A DNA stretch of 64,000 nucleotides from assembly GCA_015680905.1 (NCBI GenBank), contig CM027385.1, positions 26,542,501 to 26,606,500 on the forward strand. The letters are read 5' to 3'. Made by a program: the position numbers and the translations under genes. The stretch's first letter is position 1; every line of letters starts with the position of its first letter. Below are positions 44,945 through 56,479 of the stretch, one piece after another. This DNA comes from Coptis chinensis. Its lineage: Eukaryota > Streptophyta > Magnoliopsida > Ranunculales > Ranunculaceae. The notes beneath the pieces are model-generated. The model saw nothing but the letters and a program-made list of their open reading frames with translations, was not told where the DNA came from and searched no databases.

Positions 44945-46201
44945 TGTAGGAACCGTTATGGTTGCATTGAATGACTAAAAACTGCAAACACCATGCGCAA
45001 CGGAATAAAGGGTGTTCACAGATTGGTTAGAAATCATACCTTTAGATCGGCTAAGATAACTCTGAGAATACAAAATCTATGAATAAGCAACCTCTTGATC
45101 TTCTGTTGTATTCCTATCCTTAGAATGGACGTTGTGTGCACAATGATCTTCTAGCCCCTTCTTTCTCTCTTGGCCTCTCTCACTCACAAAGTTAGAACTA
45201 ATTTTTGGATCTAACTTTTCTTGAGCAATCCTTGAGTAAAAAACGACCAGAGAAAGAGGTTTCTATTTATAGGCTACAACAGGGACCATGAGGAGAAATC
45301 AGGGTTAGGTCTCCTAACGGGCTTAGGCTTCCCATGTTCGCCCAAAACACAGGGCCCAAGTAAATCAACAAATGGCTTATTCCACTAAAGTCCATTGTTG
45401 TGCTACTGCCCTAATCCTAAATTATGTGTAACGTTTATAGGCTCCATATTATATGCTCGTTGATCTCCCCATGTTTAAGATATCAAATGCCCGTTGATTA
45501 AGTCAAGTTACTGACAACTACATTAATCAACTTCTTATGTCCTTGAGTAGTACCACTCAACCTCATTGTCATATCAGATTAAATCCACCTGCAGGGTTTA
45601 CATGACAATCCTTATGAGCTCCTCAAGGGGACATCATCAACCTGACTTCCTACGGGTCATGGATTCCTTCTATAATCAACAACACACCTTACATACAATG
45701 TCATTACCCAATCCATCGAGTTTGTTGATTCAAAAATGAATCTCACTCATTGATGATTTAAAGCAATGCACAATACACGTAAGTGCCCATTATTATATCC
45801 AGATTAAGATGACAAGCATCCATAATAACAGAGGTGTATGTTCTCTTATATAGTCAGTATAAAGAGAAACAACCTCATTTGGTCATGTTCAATACACACA
45901 AAGTATACTAGTATAATCATGTAGTCAAGATAGACTAATACCAGATTATACTATAATCTTACCAATGGTTTGTCCAAATCCATCTAGGTTGTGAACGGTT
46001 ACTTATAATTTATAAGGTACTGATGATATGATCTTCTATGTGTCACCACACACCATATCATCTACAACATAAAGTATTAGACACATGCATATAGCTAATA
46101 ACATATATAATATGCATAACATTTGCCCATATGATTCTCATTCAAAATATAAAGAATTAGAGTTAATGCAAAAGTAATGCTTTTAGTATATAACCCTATC
46201 A
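44945..46201 (-). mobile_element. Solo LTR of the copia G family, inserted in copia F
   Basis: 1257 bp. On the minus strand it starts TGATAGGGTTATATACTA and ends GGTTCCTACA, like the LTRs at 50199 and 55216. Direct repeats ATTTT flank it (44940-44944 and 46202-46206). It breaks the RT of copia F right after the sequence for GIDFDEI. It most likely arose by recombination between the two LTRs of a full element. Confidence 0.94.
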
Positions 46202-46206
46202 ATTTT

Positions 46207-47470
46207 CTCCCATGTAGTGAAGATGACTTCTATCCGTGTGGTATTGGGTCTGACCGCAAGTATGAACCTAGAGGTTGAACATCTAGATGTTAAGAAAGCT
46301 TTTCTTCATAGAGACCTTGAAAAAGATGTCTACATGGACCAGCCAGAGGGGTTTGAGGTCAAAGGCAAGACGCACCTAGTATGCAAGTTGATAAAGAGCT
46401 TTTATGGGTTGAAGCAAGCACCAAGACAGTGGTACATAAAGTTTGATTCCTATATGGCAAAGTAAGGATACAAGAACTCTGCTTCCAATCATTGTGTGTT
46501 TGTTTAGAAATTTCCAGATGGGGATTTTATAGTGCTTTTGTTGTATGTGGATGATATGTTGATAGTTGGCCCGGATTTCAACAAAATATCCAAGCTGAGG
46601 AAAAACTTGAGTAAGTCCTTTGAGATGAAGGATTTGGGTCAAGCAAAGCAGATACTTGGGATGTGGATCATTCGTGATAGAAAGAGTGGGAAGTTGTGGC
46701 TTTCTCAAGAAAGCTACATTGAGAAGGTGTTGAAGAGATTCAAAATAGATCAAACGAAGCCAGTCAGTTGTCCTCTTGGTGGCTGGTTTCCCATGACCAA
46801 AGATATGTATCCAAAGGGTAAGCATGAGCAGAGTCAAATGAAAAAGATTCCTTATGCATCTGCAGTGGACAGCTTGATGTATGCAATGGTGTGTACAAGA
46901 CCGGATATTGCTTTCGCCGTTGGTATTGTAAGCCGATTTCTGTCAAATCCAGGTAAAGAGCATTGGGAAGGTGTTAAGTAGATATTGAGATATCTCAAAG
47001 GCACTTCCAAATCATGTTTGTGTTTTGGTGGGAGTAAGCCCTTACTTAAAGGCTACACTGATGTAGACATGGCAGGTGATGTTGACTCGATGAAGTCCAC
47101 CTCTGGTTATTTGGTTAATTTTATAGGGGGAGCAGTTTCTTGGCAATCTAAATTGCAAAAGTGTGTTGCCCTATCCACTACAGAAGCCGAGTATATTGCA
47201 GCCACTGAGTGTTGCAAAGAGATGTTATGGATGAAGAGGTTCTTCGATGAACTAGGGCTAAACCAGATATAGCTTGTAGTTCTATGTGACAGTCAGAGCT
47301 CCATCCATTTGAGCAAGAATCCGAATTTTCATTATATATCCAAGCACATACATGTGCGTGATCATTAGATTAGGGAAGTACTCAAAGACAAGCATTTGTG
47401 TATCGAGAAGATCCATACCGACAATAACAGGTCGGATATGATGACCAAATTCTTACCAAAAGGTAAGTTT
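46207..47470 (+). pseudogene. Copia F reverse transcriptase and RNase H
   Basis: After the solo LTR, RT resumes with VKMTSIRVVLGLTASMN and LDVKKAFLHRDLEKDVYM. VCKLIKSFYGLKQAPRQW ends at a stop at about 46463. The next frame (46532-46981) carries LLLYVDDMLIVG with the YVDD pair intact, MKDLGQAKQILG and MVCTRPDIAFAVG, and ends at a TAG. RNase H follows (46985-47272) with GYTDVDMAGDVDSMKSTSGY and the ALSTTEAEYIAATECCKE helix. Remaining tail sequence (CDSQSSIHLSKN) runs to about 47470 with stops. Several point lesions, all domains in order. Confidence 0.9.
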
Positions 47471-47568
47471 GATGTTTGATGTGCTACCCCCAGAATGGTA
47501 GAACACTCCTCCTGTTGATTTGGAAATTGTATGGAAGTATCCCCCCTTACTGTTCAGGAGGGGGAGAT

Positions 47569-48219
47569 TGTTGGAGTTATCCCTCACATGAGGAGAGAAA
47601 GAAGTTATGTTTGCCTGAAAAAGTCTGAGCGTGCGCGCGTTCAGATTTGTTTTAGCCAAGGCGCGCCCGTGCCCATGCTGTGAACAAGAAACAGGTTGTT
47701 GAGGGAGCACGCACTCGACATTGGCCTTGCCGAGAGCGCGCCCGCGCCCATGCCTATTTTTGGTAAAATTCTATTTTTGTGAAACCGCAAGTTTGCAATA
47801 TAAGTTGAGGTTTTTGGAAAAACCTAACACGAACCAAGGCAACACAAGAGAGAGAAAACCCAATCTTGAAAGCAATCAAGATTGAGAGATAACCTTTAAA
47901 GAGAGACAAGCCTGTAAAGAGAGAGGAGTAATCTAGTAAGGTGAGAGAGATAAAAGGAGTGATCGTAATCTTCCTTCCCACTTTATAAAAGGATTAGCTC
48001 TTGTGGAAGTAGGCACCATTAGCCGAACCACGGTATACCTTTGTGTTGTGGTATGCTTTTACTTCTTTGCATTATTATCTGTTTTTAATAGTTATTTAGA
48101 GAGTTGAGCATGCTAGGTTAGTTATAGGGAATTTTTAGAATTGTCTGGAGATTGTTGTTGGTTCAAATACAAATTATCTGTGTAGTGGAGATCGATTGGT
48201 ATTGATATCAACCCCAACA
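47569..48219 (+). repeat. 3' LTR of copia F
   Basis: 651 bp, starts TGTTGGAGTTATCC after a purine tract and ends CCCCAACA. It is colinear with the 5' LTR, including the GC-rich central segment. Confidence 0.92.
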
Positions 48220-48346
48220 ATCTTGACAACATATTAGGAATGGTGGGCTTAATCTCATAGTTGTTATTGTCGGGCATCACTATGTAGTTTGGTGGTTAAA
48301 CCGCCATAGGTTGAAACAAGGTGTTAAAAGTTTTTTGATCAACCAT
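48220..48346 (-). pseudogene. gag of element E, N-terminal part beyond copia F
   Basis: The minus strand starts MVDQKTFNTLFQPMAV (48346), has one stop, then reads PPNYIVMPDNNNYEIKPT and NMLSR at the copia boundary. Joined across F, the frame continues as SGKTNEEPYNHL at 41437, so copia F landed inside the gag coding sequence. Confidence 0.85.
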
Positions 48347-48540
48347 GTCGGCTAATGGTACTCTAGACAATTAGACAATTAAGCTATATAAACTAATATA
48401 ATATGCACTTAATTAACTAAATTATATTATTAAATTATACGAGACTAACTATTAATGCTAATTATGAAACTGCTAATAGGAGATTCACGGCAGAAGAGAA
48501 GTACTTACTGTTATAGCAAGCAAAACAAGTCTAAAATTTT

Positions 48541-49260
48541 TGAAATGTTTACAGAAGCTACCTGATACGTCCAAGAAGTAGCCTATAAAATTTTAGAGCA
48601 ATTAGAGCTTGCAAAGTCCCTCTTCTGTTCTGGTTAATCCTGCAGATTCCATTGAAGACATTTTTTGCACACACTGTAAATAATCGACTGGTTAAATAAC
48701 TAAAACAACACTAAATATCACGAACGTTTTACTGCAGTCTGATGACGTGTCAGGGGTGATCCTGTAAAAATGTTGGATTATTTAGAGTTTTACAAATCCT
48801 TCTTCTCGACTGTTCTTCCAGAGACCTTGGTCCAGAAAAACAACAGCAACACACTGAAAACAAGTAACTAGTTAAGTGGTGAAAACAGGTCAAACAATAC
48901 CCAAATTTTTACTGAAAGTGCCTGATGAATTGAGGTTCCTCTTGTACAAAATTTAGAATTTTTGATAATGCGAAACTAATTCTGCTTGACACTTGTTACA
49001 TATGTTTGCGTCCTGAAATCTGACAATGGGGTATTACAAAGTCAATGTTAGTTAACCAGATAAGGCAAGTACGAAAAATTTGAAAAACTTCCAATAAATT
49101 ACTGATACATTATAGATCAACTCTGTAAAAGTTCAGAATTTTTTGAAATCTACAAATATGTTTTTTGTACTATTCTTTTCTATCAAACAAAATCCAAACT
49201 TTATGAAAATACTTTCTACTGTGCAATTCTAATTTAATTATGCTAAATTAACCTAATTAT
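48541..49260. repeat. Four-unit tandem array with about 180-bp period
   Basis: A CTGAT(A/G) landmark recurs at 48562, 48739, 48922 and 49102, spacings of 177, 183 and 180. Each is followed by a conserved pattern CCT(C)TGTAAAA(N)TTxAGAATTTTT...CAAAT. A second shared block (CACACACTG(T/A)AAA...CTxGTTAA) sits about 90 bp on. Units are diverged from one another. Confidence 0.8.
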
Positions 49261-50193
49261 GCTAAATCTGCAATTTATACTATATGAATTCCTAAATTAA
49301 AGTAATCTAAATTAAATATTCTACCACCTAATCAATTTAGAGCGGGCAGCAGAGCCATTGAAAAAGCACGTAACATGTATTATTTATGTCATTATTTGTG
49401 TTACGTAGCTTTTACAAATCTTACTTAGCCTATTAAATATTGATTAGTATAGTGGCTAGCAATGTATCAATCCTACTATAAATAATTAGTTGATGATAAT
49501 AGAAATTCCTAATCTAAATTACTCTAATGAATGCAAATAAAAGATGTGGCTAAGTAATAATGAATATATGGTTGATTTTAATTCAGATTTAAACTATGCA
49601 TAAACTAAACTAAATTAAATATATAATTATGAATGAAGAGAGAGAATATCTTGGGAAAGATGAATCCAGCAAAATCATCAAGTTAGTTTAATAGATCAAT
49701 CCATCATGTTTAATATAAGTCACCGATAGAAAACTTACCATACCTACAAATCTTATGCTCATAACCATGATGTTAATATTTGGATTTCAATGTGCTTTCT
49801 ACCTTACCACCAAGTACTTCTTCAATCTCCCTTGATATCTTCTATTTAACCAAATTGTGCTTTAAGTGACATTCAATATACAATTCTACGTGCCATGGAA
49901 AATCTATATATGGCATTAACCATACAACTAATTGAGGTGCCATAAAGAATCCAATTATCACACTAGAACACTAAAAACTAGAAGAAAAGAATTTAGGGTT
50001 TGTGGTATTTGGCTCTACACAATCATGAATTATCCTAATACCTCCTAACCTCCACAAGGAGCGTTAGATCAATGGACGAATAAGAAGAAACTCAATGGGA
50101 GATTTATACTAGAACATGATAGAAGAAAATCTAAACTAAAACATAAAAAATAAGCTTCATCTCCCCTCCCAAGAGAAGGGAGATTAAGTCCTC

Positions 50194-50198
50194 ATACT
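50194..50198. repeat. Target-site duplication ATACT, left (copia G)
   Basis: Identical to 56475-56479, directly next to the LTR starting TGATAGGG. Confidence 0.9.
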
Positions 50199-51380
50199 TG
50201 ATAGGGTTATATACTATAAGCATTACTTTTGTATTAATTCTATTTCTTTATATTTTGTATGAGAATCATATGGGCAAATGTCATGCATATTATATATGTT
50301 ATTAGTTATATGCATGCATCTAATATTTCATGTTGTAGATGATATGGTGTGTGATGCACACATAAGATTATATCATCAGTACCTTATAAAGTATAAGTAT
50401 TTTGTTTACAACCTAGATGGATTTGGACAAACCATTGGTAAGGTTGTAGTATAATCTGGTATTAGTCTATCTTGACTACAGGATTACACTAGTACACTTT
50501 GTGTGTATTAAACAGGATCAAGTGAGGTTGTTTCTCTTTATACTGACTATATAAGAGAACAGACACCTCTGTTACTGTGGATGCTTGTCCTTTTAATCTG
50601 GATATAATAACGGACACTTACGTGCATTGTACATTGCTTTAAATCATTAATGAGTGAGATTTATTTGTGAATCAACTAACTCGATGGATTGGGTAATGAC
50701 ATTGTATGTAAGGTGTGCTGTTGATTATAGAAGGAATCCGTGACCCGCAGGAAGTCGGGTTGATGATGTCCCCTTGTGGAGCTCATAAGGATTGTCATGT
50801 AAACCCTGCAAGTGGATTTAATCAGACATGGCAATGAGGTTAAGTGGTACTACTCAAGGACATAAGAAGTTAATTAATGGAGTTGTCAGTAACTTGACTT
50901 AATCAACGGGCATTCAATATCTTAAACACGGGGAGATCAACGAGCATATAATATGGAGCCCATAAACATAACACGTAATTTAGGATTAGGGCGGTAGTGC
51001 AACAATGACCTTTAGTGGAATAAGCCATTTGTTGACGGACTTGGGCCGTGTGTTCTGGGCGAACATGGGAAGCCCAAGCCCGTCAGGAGACCTAATCCTA
51101 ATTTCTACTCATGGTCCCTGTTGTAGCCTATAAATAGAAACCTCTTTCTCTGGCCATTTTTCTCAAGGTTTTGCTCAAGAAAAGTAGATCCAAATATCGG
51201 TTCCAAATTTTGTGAGTGAGAGAGGCAAAGAGAGAAAGAAAAGGTTGGAAGATCGTTGCCCACACAATGTCCATTCTAAGGATAGGAATACAACAAAAGA
51301 TCAAGAGGTTGCTGATTCATAGATCTTAGATTCTAAGAGTTATCTTAGCCGATCTAAAGGTATGAATTCCTAAACCAAAC
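50199..51380 (+). repeat. 5' LTR of copia G, 3'-truncated
   Basis: Aligns with 55216-56398 up to CCTAAACCAAAC. The last 76 bp of the LTR (through GGTTCCTACA) and the primer-binding site are absent and replaced by unrelated sequence. New cDNA synthesis from this copy could not be primed normally. Confidence 0.88.
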
Positions 51381-52295
51381 AGGGAACCCTGCCGGATTTT
51401 GGGAAGGCAACTAAAAGAGTTCGGCGAACAGGATAGAGCAATGAATATGGGCCATAACTGTTAGGAATTTATTTTCCATTTTATTGTTCATATTTGCTTA
51501 TTCTATATACATGTTTTTATTTGTGGATGTTTTCTAAAAACTAAGCCCTCATGAATAATAGATAACGTGAACATAGGCATGACCAGTAAACAAAAAGATC
51601 CTCAGTTCTAAATAACTAAGTGGGAGCGGAAATTTGTTTTGTATAAATCCCATGGTCTCCATTACTGGTTTGTTGGTAATGTAATTATACTTGCGCGTCG
51701 GTTTTAGTGCCTTCCTCCATATCGGATGAGTCTAACTACAGATTACCAGAACAAACTTCTAAAGGACAACTATATGAAATTATTAATGAATGGATTCACT
51801 TCTCCATATGAAGGGATTCATTACAAATAATGGACTTAGTGTTGAGTAATGGTATACACTTAGATGCAAGTATTGGTATCCTCCCCATCGGAGTCAATGC
51901 TATTATTTGTAGGACCAAAGAAAGGTCAGCTTTTTAGTTTTACTTGTCTAGATGGCATGTGTCCACTCTAATGAGTGGTGTGCTGTTAAGTTGACGAGAA
52001 GTAGAACTAATAAGAAAAACCTCTCTACACGAATGTAGATATGGTAAACGTTCACACTATCGTGGCTTACTACTTCTCGGTGTGTAGGGTGCTGACGGGT
52101 TAATTAATTAATTTTTAACTTAACTCCAAAAGTATTTACATGAATGTAGAATGGTAAACGTCCACACTATCGTGGCTTACTACTTCTTAGTGTGTAGGGT
52201 GCTGATGGGTTGATTAATAAATTAATTTTTGTTATTAACTTAAAAAGTTTTTGCCCTACATAATAGTTATTTTATGTGATTCTTAGGTTTTCAAA
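51381..52295 (+). repeat. Internal 5' region of copia G with a tandem duplication
   Basis: Non-coding. A 111-bp unit is duplicated at 52031-52141 and 52142-52253, each beginning GAATGTAGA and containing CACACTATCGTGGCTTACTA. The copies differ slightly. Further left no element motif is recognisable. Confidence 0.7.
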
Positions 52296-53692
52296 ATGGT
52301 TGCTTTCAACCCACTAGTAACTATTCTTAAGGAAAACAAACTTCTTGTCCCTAATAGCATAGACTGGAAGGGAGATGGTCCTCTTCTCAAACCATAGAAT
52401 AATGGTGGTATGTCTCATGCACTAGTTGTTGAAACATGTTTAGCGGTGCTATCTACCAATACCTGGTGTGTAGATACAGGAGCTACTGACCATGTCTGCA
52501 TTTCGATGCAAGGGTTCCAAGAAACCATAAAACTTAGTGCTGGAGAGATTACCATATCTTTGGGGGATGCTACGAAAGTAGTAGCTGTTGTAGTGGGAGA
52601 TGTTTGTTTATCTTTTGGTAGAAATAATGGTGTTAAAGAATTGTGTTTATGTGCCTAATTTTAGAAGGAATTTAATTTTAGTTTCTATGGCTATTAAGGA
52701 TGGATATTCTCTTTCTTTTAATGACAAGGTCGTCATTAAGAAAAGTAAACATTTTATCTGTTCTGGCGCATTAGAAGGCAATTTATATATCATTAATCCT
52801 ATTTCACCCATAGTGCATCAAATGCAAATTAATAACACATATTCTAATTCAAATAAGAGAAAGAAACCTTCTCAAATGAACCAAACACATATCTGGCATC
52901 TACGGTTAGGTCATATCAACTTGAGGAGGATTCAGAGATTGGTAGCCGATGGACCTTTAGGTTCATTGAAAGTGGAAACTTTTCCTATCTGTGAATCCTG
53001 CATGGAAGGTAAGATGACGAAAAGGCTTTTCACGGCTAAGGGGTATAGAGCCAAAGATGTGTTGGAACTGGTTCATTCTGAATTATGTGGACCCATGACT
53101 GTCCAGGTTAGAGGTCGTTTTGAATACTTTGTCACTTTCATTGATGATTATTCAAGATATGGGTACATTTATTTGATGCGTCGTAAGTCTGGCTGTTTTA
53201 AAAAAATTCAAAATGTACAAGGCTGAGACGGAGAAACGTCATGGAAAATGTATCAAGTTACTACAATCAGATCGTGGTGGTGAATACCTTTTAGGAGAGT
53301 TTAGGGATTATTTATCAGAGGTTGGGATTACATCCGAAATGTCTGCACCTAGGACTCCCCAACAGAATGGTGTAGCAGAGAGGAGAAACATGACTCTTAT
53401 GGAAATGGTTAGATCGATGATGAGTTATTCGGATTTACCAATTTCATTTTGGGGATTTTCCTTGGAAACGGCAGCTTACATTTTGAACCTGGTACCTTCG
53501 AAATCAGTACCTAAAACTCCAACAGAATTGTGGACTGGGCGTGAGCCTAGTATGAAACACATTCGGATTTGGGGTACCCCAGCACATGTGTTGGGAGATG
53601 CTTATAAGTTGGGATCTCGTACAAAAGTACACTTGTTTGTAGGCTATCCTAGAGGAACGAAGGGTGGTTTATTTTATAGTCATAAGGATTAG
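52296..53692 (+). pseudogene. Copia G gag stub, protease and integrase
   Basis: A short gag start (MVAFNPLVTILKENKLLVPN, ending SIDWK then a stop) is followed directly by the protease region, so most of gag including its zinc knuckle is deleted. Protease: TWCVDTGATDHVCIS at about 52465. A frameshift at about 52650 leads to VPNFRRNLILVSMAIKDGY, then the zinc region HIWHLRLGHINLRRI and CESCMEGKMTKRLF. The integrase core has [28 protein letters not shown] and [12 protein letters not shown], holding the three catalytic acids. A frameshift lies at about 53200. Confidence 0.9.
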
Positions 53693-53866
53693 AAGATCAT
53701 TGGTAGCACCAATGCTCGATTCTTAGAAGAAGACTATGTGATGAACCACAAGACCCCAAGTAGTATTATTCTAGAAAAATTAAGAGGAGAGACACCCACT
53801 ACTGCAGTACCAATAGTACAAGAATAGGAACCACAACGTGCCACTAATGACGTACAAGAACAAGAG

Positions 53867-54600
53867 GTGCTTCATCGTAGTAGGAGGGTTGTTAGACAAC
53901 CCGATAGGTGGATTGGTATGGGAATGTCTTCAGACATAACCACTGATAACCAAGATCCTGATCCCTGGACCTACAATGAAGCACTCCAAGATAGAGATGT
54001 AGAATCTTGGCAAAAGGCAATGAATTCTGAGATGGAATCTATGGATTCTAATCAGGTCTGGGAGCTTGTAGAGCCACCCAATGGTGTAAAACCCATTGGA
54101 TGCAAGTGGGTCTATAAAATGGATATCAAGACAGCCTTCCTTAATGGAAGTCTTGAGGAAACCATCTATATGAAGCAACCAGAATGATTCATTGAAAAAG
54201 TTCAAGAGCATCTTGTTTGTACAAGAAATTTGATGGAAACGTAGTAGTATTTCTTGTGCTTTATGTAGATGACATCTTACTCATTGGAAATAATGTGAAA
54301 GTGTTGTCACACATAAGGGTATGGTTATCAAAGCAATTTGATATGAAGGACTTGGGAGAAGCGGGTCACATCCTTGGGATCAAAATTATAAGAGATCGTA
54401 AGAAAAGGATGTTGTGCTAATCTCAGGCTACCTATATTGATATTGTATTAACTCGTTTTAACAGGCAAAACTCCAAGAAAGGTTTCTTGTCTTTCAGGCA
54501 TGGAGTTCCTCTATCAAAGGATATGTGTCCCAAGACACCAAAAGAGATAGAGGACATGAAAGCGGTTCCTTATGCTTCGACTGTAGGAAGCTTAATGTAA
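53867..54600 (+). pseudogene. Copia G reverse transcriptase with internal deletion
   Basis: The RT linker (DPWTYNEALQDRDVESW, WELVEPPNGVKPIGCKWVYK) jumps straight to MDIKTAFLNGSLEETIYMKQPE. The roughly 60 residues that normally lie between, including the KARLVAKG block, are missing without a frame change. A stop follows at 54185. The next frame contains FLVLYVDDILLIGN with the YVDD pair, and MKDLGEAGHILGIKI up to 54418. The SLYGLKQAPR block is also lost. Non-functional. Confidence 0.9.
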
Positions 54601-55135
54601 GCTATGCTATGCACAAGGCCAGACATCTGCTTTGCCGTTGGCATTGTTAGCAGATATCAGAAGAACCCAGGACAAGGGCACTGGACTGCGGTAAAACATA
54701 TTCTGAAGTACCTGAAAAGGACTAAGGATTATATGTTAGTATACCATGCAGATAGTTTTGTTCCCTTAGGGTATACAGATTCTGATTTTCAATCAGATAG
54801 GGACAAGAGTAAGTCTACCTCAAGTTATGTGTTTACCTTGTGAGGTGAAGCCATAGTATGGAGAAGTGTCAAGCAGAAATGCGTGTCTGACTCCACCATG
54901 GAAGCTAAATATGTGGCAGCCACTGAGGCAGCCAAAGAGTCAGTTTGGCTCCTAAATTTCTTGTAAGCAAGTAAACACATTAAGCGCAAGTACCACCTGA
55001 TACGATCAATCGTAAAAAGAGGAGATGTTACTGTTACCAAGATAACATCAGAAGATAACCTAGTTGATCCCTTTACAAAGAGTTTAACGGCTAAGTTTTT
55101 TGACAGGCATGTTGAGGGGATGGGAATCAGATGCT
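54601..55135 (+). pseudogene. Copia G RNase H region
   Basis: Starts MLCTRPDICFAVGIVSRYQ, then HWTAVKHILKYLKRTKDYMLVY, PLGYTDSDFQSDRDKSKSTSSY with the RNase H Asp, and a stop at 54841. Beyond it SVKQKCVSDSTMEAKYVAATEA keeps the helix but with Glu changed to Lys in MEAKY (usually EAEY). The tail DPFTKSLTAKFFDRHVEGMGIR ends near 55135. Confidence 0.88.
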
Positions 55136-55139
55136 TGGC

Positions 55140-55215
55140 AGCATAGCTTTGAGTATAAGTGGGAGATTTGTTAGTAGTATACTAAAAAACAATGCTTTGA
55201 GTATAAGTGGGAAAT
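55140..55215 (+). repeat. Short tandem repeat before the 3' LTR of copia G
   Basis: GCTTTGAGTATAAGTGGGA occurs twice (55145 and 55194), about 49 bp apart. The second abuts the LTR start and includes the purine-rich primer region. Confidence 0.8.
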
Positions 55216-56474
55216 TGATATGGTTATATACTAAAAGCATTACTTTTTTATTAACTCTAATTCTTTATATTTTGAATGAGAATCATATGGACAAATGTCA
55301 TGCATATTATATATGTTATTAGTTATATGCATGCATCTAACACTTTATGTTGTAGATGATATGGTGTGTGGTGACACACAGAAGATCATATCATCAACAC
55401 CTTATAAAGTATAAGTAAACGTTTACAACCTAGATGGATTTGGACAAACCATTGGTAAGGTTGTAGTATAATCTGGTATTAGTATATCTTGACTACAAGA
55501 TTACACTAGTACACTTTGTGTGTATTGAATAGGACCAAGTGAGGTAGTTTTCTCTTTATACTGACTATATAAGAGAACAAACACCTCTGTTATTATGGAT
55601 GCTTGTCCTCTTAATCCGGATATAATAACGGGCACTTACGTGCATTGTACAATGCTTTAAATCATCAATGAGTGAGATTCATTTGTGAATCAGCAAACTC
55701 AATAGATTGTGTAATGACATTGTATGTAAGGTGTGTTGTTGATTATAGAAGGAATCCGTGACCCGCAGGAAGTCGGGTTGATGATGTTCCCTTGAGGAGC
55801 TCATAAGGATTGTCATGTAAACCCTACAGGTGGATTTAATCTGACATGACAATGAGGTTGAGCGGTATTACTCAAGGACATAAGAAGTTGATTAATGTGG
55901 TTGTCAGTAACTTGACTTAATCAACGGGCATTCGATATCTTAAACACAGGGAGATCAATGAGCATATAATATGGAGCCCATAAACGTAACATGTAATTTG
56001 GGATTAGGGCGGTAGTGCAACAATGACCTTTAGTGGAATAATCCATTTGTTGACGGACTTAAGCCGTGTGTTCTGAGCAAACATGGGAAGCCCAAGCCCG
56101 TCAGGAGACCTAACCCTGATTTCTCCTCATGGTCCCTGTTGTTGCCTATAAATAGAAACCTCTTTCTCTGGCTATTTTTCTTAAGGTTTTGCTCAAGAAA
56201 AGTAGATCCAAAAATCAGTTCCAAATTTTGTGAGTGAGAGAGGCCAAGAAAGAAAGAAGAGGTTGGAAGATCATTGGCCACACAATGTCCATTCTAAGGA
56301 TAGGAATACAACAGAAGATCAAACGGTTGCTGATTCATAGATATTGGATTCTCAGAGTTATCTTAGCCGATCTAAAGGTATGAATTCCTAAACCAAACCG
56401 TGAAAAGCTTTATTCCACTGCACATGGTGTTTTGCGGTTCGTAGTCATTTGATGCGACCATAATGGTTCCTACA
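55216..56474 (+). repeat. 3' LTR of copia G
   Basis: 1259 bp, TGATATGG to GGTTCCTACA. Complete, and the reference for the truncated 5' copy. Contains a TATA-like CCTATAAATAGAAACC at about 56145, followed by a CT-rich stretch, a plausible promoter. Confidence 0.92.
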
Positions 56475-56479
56475 ATACT
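56475..56479. repeat. Target-site duplication ATACT, right (copia G)
   Basis: Directly follows the LTR end CCTACA and equals 50194-50198. Confidence 0.9.

Larger units (their letters stand above)
41438..48219 (+). mobile_element. Element F: Ty1/copia retrotransposon with two LTRs
   Basis: Two 651-bp LTRs (41438-42088 and 47569-48219) start TGTTGGA(C/G)TTATC and end CCCCAACA. A tRNA-iMet-like primer-binding site and a purine-rich tract (AGGAGGGGGAGAT) lie at the expected places. Copia order is gag, protease, integrase, RT, RNase H. A solo LTR of another family is inserted at 44945-46201. Flanking bases share only AT between sides, so a 5-bp target duplication is not evident. The element splits the gag frame of E. 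Confidence 0.93.
48347..50198 (-). other. Leader/LTR-side region of element E
   Basis: AT-rich and non-coding. It contains the tandem array at 48541-49260. I could not find a clear primer-binding site, so the LTR/leader boundary of element E is undetermined. Copia G is inserted at its right end. Confidence 0.5.
50199..56474 (+). mobile_element. Element G: deletion-bearing Ty1/copia retrotransposon
   Basis: LTR start TGATAGGG at 50199, LTR end GGTTCCTACA at 56474, direct repeats ATACT at 50194-50198 and 56475-56479. The 5' LTR lacks its last 76 bp and the primer-binding site. Gag is reduced to a stub and RT carries an internal deletion. Copia order protease, integrase, RT, RNase H is kept. 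Same family as the solo LTR at 44945-46201. Confidence 0.93.
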
